Assembly: GCA_014905825.1 (NCBI GenBank)
Contig: JACGCN010000022.1
Location: 1 to 64,000, forward strand
Direction of reading: 5' to 3'
Source: Lyophyllum atratum
Taxonomy: Eukaryota; Basidiomycota; Agaricomycetes; Agaricales; Lyophyllaceae
DNA: 64,000 nt
Shown in pieces: positions 31,727 through 44,197 of the stretch. The notes under the pieces were generated by a model. The model was given only the letters and a program-made list of their open reading frames with translations, did not search any database and was not told the DNA's origin. Made by a program: the position numbers and the translations under genes. How positions within the stretch are numbered: position 1 is the first letter of the stretch; the number at the start of each line of letters is the position of its first letter.

Positions 31727-33903
31727 GGTATGAGCTAGGTGGAGGTAGGTCGGAGGTTGGGGGACTCTGAGGAAGTTGAAAAGTAGCCAACAGTAGGGAG
31801 AACGTAAGTGTGGGGGATAAGCGGCCACCACATAGCAAATGGACAAAGAGCGAGGTGTCGGGCACCGACAGATCTAGCATTGAACTGAAAGCACCACCCA
31901 AGTCGGTATAAAAACCCCATGTCTGTCAGGGAACACTAGTCGGACTGCCAATAGGGCTCTAGCTATGGGCAAAATCAGGTACATAAGTTTTCAGCAATGA
32001 TCGCAACAAGAAAACAGAGAAACGTGGTGGTGAACAGAAGCCTGGAGCAAGGAACTGGCATCCGTAAAAGGATGTAGTTGGAATCCTAGGGCAAGTGACC
32101 TAGGGATAGCTCTACATGAGCTTCTGAGGCATGGTTGAAGATGTTGGAATGATACATCGCGCACCTGTCGCAGAGGATAGGCGTTCGCACGGTTCGCCAT
32201 CATACAGGGTGATAGATCGACGTGCTAACGTTTTCCTTGTTGTGCGTGCAATGTTTCCGTGCTCCGCTACGAAGCAGATGAAGATAAGGATGCATAAGAT
32301 TGACAGTTTCGAAGTACTTAGGTGAGAGAAAACGCAAAAGTCGTCTGCTGCACATTCTTCGCAGAGACAGCCACACTTTACCATGGAAAGCGCAAGGGTA
32401 ATGTTGACTGTGGAAGTACGGAATATCATCACAAAAGGCTGAGATTGAATAAGCCGTCTTCGCACAGAGTATATAGAACGAAAACTTCGCTCGGTCAACA
32501 TTGACTTGTATGCGCGACGCTACCAGCATTCTCTTGATGAACTACGGGCATCGTTTCACGGCATCTCTTGCAGCTAAGAGCATGCTGATCTCAGGACAAT
32601 GAGTCAACCAGGTCGAGGAAGGAGCCACGTCGAAAATGGCGATGCCAAGTCAAGGCGTAGTATAATCGTGTCGATGCTCCGATTGGACTTCGCTATCACC
32701 GTCAATATCAAGATGGAAGCTCGCACAGCATGAGGAGAAAGTGAAGAAGACGATCGGGCTGAATACATCGGCAGTGGCACGCTCGGCCGAAAGTTGCCGA
32801 ACGGAGCCAATGCGGCTCATGAACCGCTCTTTGACTTGACATTGTCAGAGATGCAGGCACAGCTGCAGGCTCGTATGTTCCTCCTTTCAACGGCAGTTCG
32901 GCTGCCAAGCCAGAGTGCATCGAGACATGGATATATGCGGGTATAGATGTTTCGTTCCCCAGACAAAGCGAGTCAGAGTGTGCAGATGCGCACATCTATA
33001 TTCAGCAAGAACGCGTACGATGCGACAGATCCCAAGGAAGCGCGTGAGTTGGCAACGAAAGATGATACAGTCCGCTGTAGGCGGTGATAGCGTGTGTAGA
33101 GATCTGGCCTGGACGGAAAGCGAGATATGCCGATATAGCGTCGCGTTTTTGACGGTACAGGCGACGATGACTGGTCCCGAAGTGGTTTGGTTATCCGAGT
33201 CCGATTCGGCATGAAGCCTGACTTTGGCTGCCTTCATTGTGGCGGAAGTGTGTTCCAAGAAAGTAATTTTCCATAGTCCAACGATTGAAGTATGAGAGTC
33301 ATTGGGGTATGTGAGGAAGTAGGCGAGTAGTAGTACCCAAGGCAGTTGACTGACGCGTTCAAAGTTCAAAAAGAAGAAGTCCGAGATTGATGCACGACTG
33401 AACAAATAGATACAAAGATCACGGCTACCTAATTTGGCTACCTCCGTTTACGACGCGTCTGTTGTGGACTGAATGGAGTAGGATAAAACATCATAACAGA
33501 ATCGCCAGCTTCAAAGAAAAACAATCTGACATGTACGTGTGTCGAGAATTCCTAGCGCGGGACTTGAGCTTGAACCCACGATCAGGATTGTGCTACACGA
33601 CAAGATTAGTTTAGATTCTTTCGTATTTGTTTCTTTCCCTTCAATCGATCTCATTCCATTCTCAATGCGGAAGCTATTTTTCGAAGGCTGGGAGATATGG
33701 TGTTGATGATGCACAAATAAGCCTTCCGAAATTTAGAATCAGCAGCGGCGCCGTTCAGATCGAGTTCCGGCTATAGAGAGGAGACCTGAAATTCTCAATG
33801 AGTGAGAGGAGGCGGTTACCATGTAGTTAAGCTATGTACCTGTGAAGACAATGGATGCTCCTCAACCCATTTACATTCTCGCAAACCTGGTAGTCCTGCC
33901 GCC
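31727..33903. other. 2.2 kb without a recognisable gene
   Basis: Minus-strand open frame 32887-33405 (about 170 codons) and several shorter ones show no domain, splice-supported structure or family motif. A TATAAAAA sequence at about 31908 faces right but no convincing ORF follows. Could hold a non-coding RNA or fast-evolving gene. Confidence 0.4.
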
Positions 33904-35618
33904 TCAGTCGTCACTTGCATCCGAATCATACCGTGGAACAGCGGTATTCAGCCATGGCTCGCAAATGACCCTCCCCACAAACTCCCCAAGTTCTAGTAGC
34001 TGGTGTTCCTTCAGGTCACACTCGTTGAGGTAAAGCACGGCAATTCTGTGTCCGTGCCTATGTCGCCTGCTCAACGCGGTCTGCAGCCATGCAAATCCGG
34101 ATTCAACGGTACCAGGACTCGAGTTGAAAGTGCATGAGATCATCTCCAGCCTTGATAAAGCGTGGAATGGGAATTGAGGCAATGGAGCCGGACTTTTGTG
34201 TGCAAGCCACTTGAGGATGTTACTTCCTTGTCTGAGGTTCGTAATGCGGATGGTGTGGACGTGCTCTAACGAAACGAGCGCCTGCAACCACTCCTGCGGA
34301 AAATCATGGTGGAACATGATCTTCTGTAGTCCTCGCAGAGGAAGCGCGGCCATCAGGCTCGGTATCGCTGCAACGTCTTGTGCACGCCCCGGGAGCGACA
34401 GTTTTATGACCGGCTTTCCGTATAGGTGAGGTATTGGCTCTACGTTGCTCCAGGCGGCAAATGCCAGATGATAAGCATAATCGGAGGTCAAAGATGCTGT
34501 GCGGAGTGGCCCGGGAGAAGGGTCCGCATCTACGCTATGCTGTACCTGTAGCATGTCGCGAATGGAGGAAAGTGAGTCGACAAATGATTGAAGTGTCCAA
34601 CTCTGAGACTCATTGAACGAGCCGTCGAGGCGAATAAATGGAGTCGGCGTTAGGGAAAGCCTATCCAGCAGGTAGGTGCACAGGCTGAAATTGTCTGCAA
34701 TGATAGAAAGATCTTCAAGGTATAGGAGGGGGATGTGCCGCCGTGGCAAAGGCACAGGAGTGGTTGCGGTTTCGATGGGGGCCAAGACATGGCACAGGAC
34801 AAGCTCCCTCAAGGCTGGCAGATGTTGCAAAACGGCTGTGAGTTGGCTCATAGTCCATGTCATCGCAGCTGCTCCGATAGGGAGCTCAAGTATCAGATGG
34901 GTCAGGGGACTCTTGAGCATCGGTGAATTCCAAGGCAAGGGGCAGTTTCGCAGGGTCAAGTCGCGCAGACGCGGGGTTCCCTCCGAGAATAACCTTTCGC
35001 GCATGATGGAGTTATCATCGGGATCGAATGAAATGTGTAAGGTCTCCAACAGCGGGGCATGGCCTCCAAATATGCTACTGCAACGCGTCTCGAATTCGAG
35101 AGGTGACAAGCCCCACAAGCTGAGCTCCTGAAATCGTTTGCTCGCAGCATCTGAAAAAACCAATGGAACCATACTTTCGTTGGCTTCAGCGTCTAGATCC
35201 ACTCGGAGTGGGCCTGTTCCCGACCGGACCAGGAGCTCCGTCACCCACTCTAGGTTGTAGTTATAATGAATGAAATTCCACATGCCCTGGAAATGCATCG
35301 CAGTGTTTCGCCATGCAGAACAGACTTGAGAGATAGATATACACATCCGCGGGCTGGCGTGATGCATCTCATCCTGGTCGCGGGCAATTTCAAAAATCCT
35401 ACACAGAATCTCGGCTGGTAAACGAGAGACAAGAGAAAGGGCATTTCGTCGTTGTCTCAGAATGCGGACCATGTCGAGGAGGGTTGCAACTTGCTGATCG
35501 ATCTGGTCCTGGGCGATATCGATGGCGTCTTGTGTGCTGAATGCTGTGATTAACCCATTGGTCACCAATTCTCGTTCGCTAGAACGGCATCTTGTATCGC
35601 ACCGTTAATTTCTGCCAT
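33904..35618 (-). CDS. F-box protein with leucine-rich C-terminus (probable 5' frameshift)
   Basis: A 554-codon uninterrupted frame without introns. F-box near the N-terminus: SRLPAEILCRIFEIARD, then ISQVCSAWRNTAMHFQGMW; about 400 residues of degenerate leucine-rich strands follow (LLETLHISFD, TPRLRDLTLRNCPLPW, LPALRELVLCHVL, LQKIMFHHDF). F-box proteins of this class usually link substrates to SCF ubiquitin ligases; this family is strongly expanded in agaricomycetes. The long frame has no good ATG at its 5' end. An ATG at 35618 starts MAEINGAIQDAVLANEN in another frame and runs straight into LVTNGLITAF of the long frame at about 35570, which implies a one-base deletion. Translation could alternatively start at an internal ATG (MVRILRQRR). 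Confidence 0.75.
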
Positions 35619-35979
35619 GATCGTCTGGACGACTTGAAGGGAAAGTATGTGGCATAGTGGCCGAACAGACGTAGAGAGCTGTCATTGTTCAAAATCACCT
35701 GATCTGTTATGAGGTTCACGACTCTTCAGGCCGTCTCCGCACCTTGCTCAACAACGTTCATATCACTGGAAACAAAAAAACTGAGCAATGGAATATCTTT
35801 TCAAGCGTCTTTGCATTTCCCCCCCCAGGAAGATCGAGATTTGCATTCAGTGTATGGGTTATCCTCATGTACATTTAAAGCAAGCAGCAACCCCCTACCG
35901 ACTCTTCCCCTTCACCTGTCGCACCGGTGCAACCCACACAACCGGCAGAACATGCTCAAAGATCCCCTCGACATACACC
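35619..35979. other. Intergenic
   Basis: Between the F-box gene and the lactonase stop. Nothing recognised. Confidence 0.5.
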
Positions 35980-37235
35980 TCAAAGCCAGACGAACGACGT
36001 CCTCGTCGGCACATCCAAATTCGTCGCCACAACCTCCAACCCCTTCCCCCCCTCCGTCCTCCTAAACACCTTCGTCCCCGCCCCTCCCGCCACCCCCGCC
36101 ACAACCAAATACCCCTCCCCACCCCTCCCATCCGCCGGCCCAAACGCCATGCCGCGCGGCTGGTCTAAGCCCGTATACACCTGATTCAGCAGCCTCAGCC
36201 CCTCGCTGCTCGTGCCCACCCCCACATGCTGGAAGATCGCGATAGTGTCCCCGCGCGGGTCCTGCGCGCCGATATTCCGGTTGGAGACGTAGATGTACTG
36301 CGTGGGGAAGGCCTTGGTAGGAGGGGGGATGAGGATCTCGGCTGCGCCGAAGACGGCGCCTGGGGGCGGGTTGGGGGGGACGATGGAGGAGGTGGCGAGG
36401 AGGGTGGAGGTGCCGTTGGGGAAGGAGGGGAGGGTTTGCACGGAGAGGGTGGAGGATAGCTCGTGCAGGACGAAGAGGCGGTTGTCTGGTGGGAGAACCG
36501 TGTTAGTTTTGTGGTATGATGTTTGAGAGGAAGGTTAGTTGTGCGTACTGGCGATGGCGATATGCCGGGGTCCGCTGCCCTTCGGTTGGGGAATGGACCC
36601 TTGTATCTGGTAGTCGCCCGAGGCAGAGGCACGCGCTAGACGCCAGATCGTGTCGCCGCCCTACGTTCCCAAATACCTCAGCCGGAGTGGACATCTAGAG
36701 GGAAGTGGAACTCTCACCAGATCAGGAACGAGGATCTCCTTCCCATGCTCCAGCGCCATGTGCGGGTGGGACACGCTCGGTGCCTGCGGTTGCGGGAAGC
36801 TTATCACCGGTGCAGAGTCGTCGAACTTGGTCGGGCTGGAGGTCGTCGGTATGATGCGTCCGTTCCCCGAGCCGTAGTTGAAGACGGCGACGGCGCCGGT
36901 GGAGAGGGCGGTCGCGAAGGCGGGGCTGTCGCCCCCGGAACTGACGGAGTCCGTAGGTGAGAGGGTGCCAACGGGGCTCACGACGAAAGACTGGAGCGCG
37001 CCGGCGCTCACTTCGTTTACAGCACTGCTCGTGATTCAGAGATATGCCGATACAAAGCAGGATGAATAGAAACGCACTACAGGACGCTCCTGTTCGTGGG
37101 GTGCAAGGAGAGCCATGACGGTGACGGGCCGGTGGGCGACTTGCTGACAAGTGTGAGTGAGGAGGTTGCAGAGTTGAAGAGATACGTCGCGACGAAGACG
37201 TCATAGCCGCCCGCGAGGATGGTGAATGCAACCAT
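35980..37235 (-). CDS. Lactonase / muconate-cycloisomerase-type seven-bladed beta-propeller protein
   Basis: Four exons, GT-AG. Starts MVAFTILAGGYDVFVATYLF, typical first blade of the 6-phosphogluconolactonase/3-carboxymuconate cyclase family. Followed by SWLSLHPTNRSVLYAVNEVS, SGGDSPAFATALSTGAVAVF, SVSHPHMALEHGKEILVPDL, GDTIWRLARASASGDYQIQG, GPRHIAIADNRLFVLHELSS, QYIYVSNRNIGAQDPRGDTI and QPRGMAFGPADGR. Family members open or close lactone rings of sugar acids or muconates; the substrate here cannot be fixed. It is a paralogue in fold of the gene at 61742-63181 but clearly different in sequence. Confidence 0.85.
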
Positions 37236-38127
37236 GATACCGTAACGGGGGAGTGAGGAGGCTCGGCTAAGAGTAGAGCCATTGAATGCATTGCTCTTTT
37301 ATGCATGGAAACATGGACAGACTTTTGCCTGATATGGGTATTCGATCCTCGGTACGCCATGTGCATGTGACCCGCGGTCGTATGTAGAGCCCAATGATCG
37401 GACGAATGAGATCAAAGGAAGGACGGTGCGCTGCACAGTGAGTATGTATGAACCGAAGTAATCCATGGCCATTGCGGATTCGGAGAATACGTGGTAACAA
37501 AATTCGGACTTCCGGGTGCGAATCTGTCCTCAACATCGATTACATGCTTCATGAATGGGGGGACTGGTGACCACAATGTCAAGAAATAGAAAGAAGCCTA
37601 GATTTGAAGGACATACACGGATGCACCGAGAAAACTATGATGCGGTTGTGAAGGGAAAATAGTCGGCATGCGTTGGGTTACTGAATGCTAAAATTTTGAC
37701 GAAGGGATGTACTGAATTATCTCCGAGTCTTCACCACTGTTCTGGCGACTTAAGAGCACCAATGCTGGCGGAATGGCGGAGCTCGTTGAATCTATAGCGC
37801 CTTGTCATGATGCAACCGGCAGACTGGTTACGAGATGCCAATTCATCGCAGTGCTGAGCTAGGTGGCATATAATTGGCCATGTGAAGCGATAAGCGTGGA
37901 CTGGGGATAAGGAAGGATAAGGTCCATGAGGGACTGATAATGTGACTGATGATTTGTAACGGTCGCTTATATGCGAGTGAAGCCTCAACCAGACCAATGT
38001 GATCGCGTTCGGACGCTGGCCATGCGACGCTGCACGCAAAGGCAAGAGATTCTAAGTCTGACGGGAGACGGAGAACTGACTTGATATTGCTTCGAAGGAT
38101 ATATCTGAACAGAGACGTACCTCAAGA
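37236..38127. other. Intergenic
   Basis: About 0.9 kb, promoter side of the lactonase gene and 3' side of the next gene. No gene recognised. Confidence 0.5.
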
Positions 38128-39218
38128 TCAACTAGATTCCTCGCTACTCCCGCTCAACTCGTCTTCACTTTCCTGTACATCCACCTCCTCCGCCCCTTCA
38201 GTCCTCCAGAATCTCCACTCAACCCTCTTCAGTGCGGGCGGCGCGACATACGTACTACGACGCGGCTCCTTGTCCGTGCTGCCTAGACCCTTCTTCCTCG
38301 CGACCCACTCGTCTCGGAAGACATCGTCCTCGTACATTATCTCCATACAACGGTCACATTCGCCCGCCCAAAGGTACGGGTTGTGTTCCTCGCCGTCCTG
38401 AAGTGTCGTTTTCCCCCCGCCGAAGTCGGCTATGGTGATGGCAACGGTGTGAAGGTGCTGTAGAGAGCCGAAAGCCCGCGCATAGTGCATCTAGGGAACG
38501 CGGTAGCACGAGATATCATGCAGGCAAGTAGGTAGAAGTGAGAACGTACCGGCAAGCCACCTCCTCCTTTATAGACGATCTCCTCCGGTCCTGGAGAGGT
38601 GAATCTGGCCACGGAACATGTATGACACAGCCCGCACCATATCCTTTCTTGTCGGAGGCGCAGTATGTTGAGGTCTGGGAGGATGTTGTGTATATTATGG
38701 AACACCATTGGTGATGGCCATGGCAGGCCTCGAATATCGAGTTCAGTGACTGAGGACGAGACGTTCGTGAAAGGAAGTCGGTCCGCCGGGTCTTTCGAGC
38801 CATAGTGTGGCATCATGGAAGGAGAGAGCCAGTCGAGTCGGACTGTGGACAAGCGCGTGAGGCCGCGTAGGTTCCATACCGAAGTGCTTCGGGTGTCCGT
38901 TTGCACGCAGTGAAGCTGTCTGCGAGGTTCAGCATCAACGACAGGCGCTGAAGTAGTTGCTGAAGCTCACTTTATTGCCCCGACAACATCTGGAAACATA
39001 GCCTGCAGGACATGGATGTCGGACGGGACCTTGATGAAGAGAGTGCGAAACCACGCGTTCAACGCCAGAGTTCGGTAGGCTTTGGAGGTCAGAGTGAGGG
39101 CTTCGACTGACGACCAGTCGTGCTTGAAAGAGACGCCTCGCTCATCTGAGGCAACGGCGGGAGGTTCAAGGACAAAAGAAATGATATCGTGCACAAGCTC
39201 TGGTGGGATGTACATCAT
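38128..39218 (-). CDS. F-box-like hypothetical protein
   Basis: Three exons with in-frame GT-AG introns, about 325 residues. N-terminus MMYIPPELVHDIISFVLEPP is an F-box-like helix, followed by VEALTLTSKAYRTLALNAWF. The middle has leucine-rich strands (LTRLSTVRLDWLSPSMM, VTELDIRGLPWPSP, LPDLNILRLRQERIWC) and a GLCHTC cysteine pair; the last exon has AGECDRCMEIMYEDD and an acidic tail (EEVDVQESEDELSGSSEESS). Probably an adaptor in ubiquitin ligase complexes, by analogy only. Confidence 0.7.
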
Positions 39219-39431
39219 GCCCGTTAGAATCCAAGCTTATTCGGGCCGAACTGTTGTCCATGTGGAGGCCAAATTCGGCACCGCCACCGACTCTCAACGT
39301 CTTCCGACAGTCGCCTCCTCTCGCTTGGCTCACGGTCAGATCACCCCGCTAATTATCCAAATGTTGCCCTGTCCCCATGTCCCCCGAAGGGTTTCAGTCT
39401 TATTGCGCTTATTTTAGCACACTGCTTTTCA

Positions 39432-39439
39432 TATAAAAG
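39432..39439 (+). promoter_or_regulatory. TATA box of the tyrosinase gene
   Basis: TATAAAAG, 56 bp upstream of ATG 39495. Confidence 0.65.
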
Positions 39440-39494
39440 ACGATGATCAACGACGAACACCAGCATTCCTTATCAACCCGTCTTTCTTTTACCA

Positions 39495-40747
39495 ATGCTG
39501 CACAAGCTATCGTCGCTCCTTACTCTTGGCTTCTTTGCTACCTCTGCGCTGGGGGCGTGTACCAGTGACACTAAATTGTTGCGGAAGGAATGGCACGTTA
39601 CTCCCATCCCAGATCTTGTGTGCCAGGACTAACCCGAGATGCATAGGCGTCAGCTCACCACCGTGGAGCAGCAGCTGTACATCACCGCTGAGCGATGCCT
39701 CCAAACCCTCCCTAGTAAAACTGGCCTCCCGGGAGCCGTGACACGGTTCGACGACATGCAGGCGATCCACCAAATACAAAGCGAAACCATCCACAACGTT
39801 GTACGTATCATCTTCATTCCCGGTATTGTCAACCGCTAATACGATACGTAAGGGTCAATTCCTCGCTTTCCATCGTCTCTACGTACGCGCCCACGAGGAG
39901 CTTCTCCGTAACGAATGCGGCTATACCGGGGCACAACCGTAAGTACCCAAAACCCTTGATCCTAAGAGCTTCTGTTAAACCTTTTTCCTCAGCTGGTGGA
40001 ACGAGACCATGGACGACGCGAATTACATCAACTCTCCCCTCCTCAAACCCGACGCGTTCGGTGGAAACGGGGTCGCTCCCTCCAACTGCGTCGCTGACGG
40101 TCCATTTGCAAACTATACCCTCCACTTGGGCCCCGGGCACAACATCACGAACCATTGCCTGACCAGACGCATCAATAACGCCCTCGGAGCTGGGTCGTAC
40201 TTTATTCAGAAAGTGTTGGCTGCTACTACGTACGATGATATGAACACGTTCATGACTAAGGTTCCGGGACCCCATGCCGCTGGGCATTCAGGTATGTCTT
40301 GTATATGGCTTGGTTCTCTATACCTGCTGATTCGCTATTTGTCCGGCTAGCTGTCGCTGGCGAGATGGCCGACCCGACATCCAGCCCTGGCGGTGGGTAC
40401 TTTTGCATCTCCAATATCTCGTTAGACTAACCACCCATCCCTTTTTCTTAGACCCGCTGTTCTTCCTCCACCACGCCTGGATGTACGTATTCTATCCCCC
40501 CTCCCCCTACCCAACCCAATGAGCTAACGTCCATCCCCCACCTCACAGCGATCGCATCTGGTCCACCTGGCAATCCCTCGATACCAGCACCCGCTTCACC
40601 GCGATCTCGGGGTACACCACCGTCAGCCCGCCCTTCGTTGCGACCACTCTCGATTACGAGCTGGACCTCATGGGCGTCGGGCAAAATGCCATTGTTCGGG
40701 ATGTGATGGATATTTCGGGGGATAGGATTTGTGTGGAGTATAGCTGA
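39495..40747 (+). CDS. Secreted tyrosinase
   Basis: Type 3 copper enzyme oxidising phenols to o-quinones. Signal peptide MLHKLSSLLTLGFFATSALG, so it should be extracellular. About seven exons. Copper A site: MQAIHQIQSETIHNV joined to GQFLAFHRLYVRAHEELL, giving three histidines, with F in place of the usual W in the xHR motif. Copper B: PHAAGHS joined to AVAGEMADP, then SSPGDPLFFLHHAW and IDRIWSTWQ. The first intron is best explained as GC-AG (AAGGAATG, then GCACGT to ATGCATAG), which restores the family motif KEWRQLT; a GT donor three bases later breaks the frame. At about 330 residues it belongs to the short class without a C-terminal lid domain. Confidence 0.88.
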
Positions 40748-41529
40748 TGATGAGGCGTTCTTGGTCATTGTTCACTGGTTCTTGGCATCTATTGATGTAT
40801 AGAACCTATAATTCGTTGCAAGCTGCTTATAATTATCAGCCTAATTATATTACAGCTATTATATACATTTCAGATATTTCTTCAAGAGAGAGAGCCAATG
40901 TTGCAGTGCGAGAATTTGCACCACTCTCTGATTCTGAGTCGGAAGCTCTACGCGGCTAGAACGCGTCGCGTCTCAGGCGCGCTCAGTCGCTCACGTGACT
41001 CTCACCTGATCAAGGGATGTTTGAATTTGAATTTGTTGACCACCGCGCCCCTGAGTCTTGGCGACACCCAGCACCGACGGTTCCCCGGCACAACGACATT
41101 CTATTTTCTCTTTCTCAGCAGCGCCCAAAACCTAGCACAGCACTGAGTATAGTCATGTCAGTTTTCAACCGAGATCACATTTGGTTTACCGATTTTTACA
41201 GCAGAATGATCTTCATTTTATGATGCATGCCTGCGCCTCGTCGCCATTTCTAACAAGGTGTTGAGCACTCAGCAGAACACTAGTCGCGCAGGCCTTAAAC
41301 GCGATAGAATCCGCGAAGAATGCCGTGAAACATGGCAAATCTTTCCCTCGCCTCCGAGTGCGCCCACAAATGATACATCGCGGCTGATCCCATGATCCCA
41401 TGACATGCCCCATCTGTCCATCTCAACATGCGTCAGGGCAGCTGAGATAGAACAAAACCACTGCCCCAAGACCCTGCACGTCGTCCAGGCCATTCAGGCC
41501 ATCCACCTCCTTTTTCTCCACCCGCCCCG
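40748..41529. other. Intergenic
   Basis: Between the tyrosinase and GT90 genes. No gene recognised. Includes the GC-rich GCGCGCTCAGTCGCTCACGT block at about 40979-40998. Confidence 0.5.
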
Positions 41530-43613
41530 ATGCTGCCTGGCCTTGGGTCCCCACGCGGGCGGCGGCTCCTCCTCGTCCCGCTCTTCGCGCTGGGCTTCTC
41601 CCTCCTCTTCTACTGCCGCCAGGCCATATTCAAGGACGCAAAGTCGACCGAATACGTCCCACTACACGCTGGTGCCTCCACCCCACAAGGGAGCGCAAAA
41701 TCGCTGCTGGAGTGCACACCTCCTGTCTCTAAACCCGAGAAATTGCTTCCGCATACGTATCGTGAGGATGGTATCCTGGAGGTCAACCCTGCCGGTGGAC
41801 ATCCGATATACGAGCTGATTGAGCGGGCGAATGCTCGATGGGAGTCCAAGCTCTCGGGGGCCAGCAAAACGCTGGATGAGGCGGTGCGGGAGTATGTGAA
41901 GCGGTACAACAGGCGCCCACCGAAGGGCTTTGACAAGTGGTGCGTCGTGTGCGCTCTGCGGTCCATAGGGTGAGGTGCTAATTTGGTCCAGGTGGCGTTA
42001 TGTCGAAGAACACAAAGTCCAGCTCCCTGACGAGTACGATCAGATATGGAGGGACCTCAAGCCGTTCTGGGGCTACCGCCCTCTGGATCTTCAGCAGCTC
42101 CAGAGGGAACAGGAGCTCCATACCGATACTTACACTTTTGGGAAGAACGTGACGGGAGATCTTGGGGTATTGAAATATTCGTTTGCGCCCAGTACGAATG
42201 ATTGGACACCTGAGGCTCTGCTTGGGGGTGCCGAGTCGATCAAGGAGATATTGAAGGACGTGGAGCATGAGTTACCACGGTTTCGCGCGGTTATCTCGCC
42301 TCATGACAACCCGACGTTGTTCTCTGACTATGATATAAAGAAGGCGGCGTTGGACGCTGCTGACCGGGGAGCCTGTGCGTACCACTGCTTATTTCGACTT
42401 TTCGTAGTATCTCAGACGTTTCGCAGACATGGACATAGAGAAACTTGTCCGTGGGCCAGCCCTTGGGTGGCCCTCGGGGTGTTCTCCAACCTCACCAGCC
42501 CGCCAAGCGAAGAAACCCAAACCTCCCACGAAGAAAACCTTCATCGACGACCACCGCAAACTCATGGACCCGTGTCTACATCCCACCCTCTTCGACCAGA
42601 TCGGAGAATTCCTCATCCACGAGCAGCCCGGGACGTCAGAACTGATGCTTCCCCGATTCGCATACTGCGCAACCGCCATGCACCACGACATCCAGATCCC
42701 GACACTCTCCGGATGGGTGGACGACATTCTACCACGCAGCGATGATCCGACGTGGGTGCATAAGCTGGACGAGCGGCTGAATTGGCGGGGGAGCAATACG
42801 GGGATGTGGCATGCACCGGATACACGTTGGAGGATTTCCCAGCGCACTCGGCTTGTTGATTATGCCAATGGGCTTAATGGAACGGTCAATGTGTTGATAC
42901 CGCTGTTATCGAAAGACAAGCGTGTCGGAGAAGGCACTGTCATCGCTCGGTCGAAGATTAATCCTGCGATGACGGACGTTGCGTTCGCTGGGGAGCCTGT
43001 TGGGTGCCATGAGGAGACCTGCCCGGAGCTGCTGCGCCTCTATGAGTGGAGGAAACGTCAGGGCGGGAAGGAGAGTGGGAACTTCAAGTATATCATGGAC
43101 GTGAGTGGCAAAAATATGTCTTCAAGCTGCCGTAGGCCTAACCAAGACGTCTGCAGGTCGACGGGAACGCATGGTCCAGTCGTTTCAAGCGCCTCATAAC
43201 AACAAATTCACTGATCTTCAAGGCCACCGTATACCCCGAATGGTCAGTCCCAGATACCACCCTCTCGCTCGCCCACTAACCTTTCCATAGGTTCCAAGAC
43301 CGTATAGAGCCATGGGTCCACTACGTCCCCGTGCAAGTCGATTATTCCGATTTATACGATGCCCTGGCGTTCTTCCGTGGGGGCCTGTATGGCGAAGGCG
43401 GTCATGGCGACCTCGCGGCTAAGATCGCGGGCGATGGAAGGGCTTGGAGTAGATCGTTCTGGAGGAAGGAGGATGTGACTGCTTATGTATATAGGTGAGA
43501 CTGTGGTCTTTTGTGCATTTGACGTGGGGCTAATGGAGGCGTTGGATAGACTTGTATTAGAATATGCGCGGGTAATGAGTTCGGATAGGGATGCTATGTC
43601 GTACGATGGATAA
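41530..43613 (+). CDS. Family 90 glycosyltransferase (CAP10 domain), type II membrane protein
   Basis: ATG 41530 gives a short basic N-terminus and a signal anchor ([18 protein letters not shown]), so the enzyme should face the Golgi or ER lumen. Six exons, GT-AG. The luminal part has the CAP10 motifs: [16 protein letters not shown] joined to [29 protein letters not shown]; and, rebuilt across an intron, [17 protein letters not shown] then [13 protein letters not shown] and [20 protein letters not shown]. About 620 residues. Known fungal members include a xylosyltransferase of capsule synthesis; donor and acceptor here are unknown. Confidence 0.9.
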
Positions 43614-44197
43614 TCGTAACGCATGGCTGGAGAAGGACACGGAAGGGATGGACGGAAACGATTCGGATATACCACGACAGCTACGATGATCATCTTTGCC
43701 ATATTGCTTTTCAAAGTACTTATTATGCTAGGCACTGTCGTTTCCTATATTTTACGCTGCGTTATGCTCTTATATAATCGGAATTTTCATTAGAGCAGGG
43801 ATGCCGATAGTATACCCATACTAACTATGATGTGTGGCCACAACCTAGCAGGTGTACATGATATAGGTGTAGCAAAGTCTTGATCCCCACGCGAGGCGGG
43901 GGAATGCAGGAAATCAAACGAAGAAAATTGTCAAACGCACTATCACTATGCGCAAGGAATTGAGCCTTTCAAATATGATTAGATGCGAATCTGCGGGGCA
44001 GCTGCCGTAAAAGGAGCATGTTCGGGGCTATGGCCCGGCGACGAAGGACATTGCGACATAAGAGGATTCGGTATCATGAGAAGAAATTTGACCAAGTTGA
44101 AGAGGATGACTTGAAGTCGTGTAGACATGGTCCACAAGCAACGCATACTTAGCAAAAGCATCACATTAATTATACATTCGAGTATTCCGATAGACAG
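43614..44197. other. Intergenic between convergent genes
   Basis: 3' flanks of GT90 and GMC genes. Nothing recognised. Confidence 0.6.

Noticed and set aside
32887..33405. 172-codon minus-strand frame
   Set aside because: No recognisable motif and no supporting splice or promoter structure; kept only as a note in the gene-free stretch.
33531..33600. tRNA-like sequence (GTGGGTTCAAGC on the minus strand)
   Set aside because: Resembles a B box, but the T-stem does not pair and no acceptor or anticodon arm can be built.
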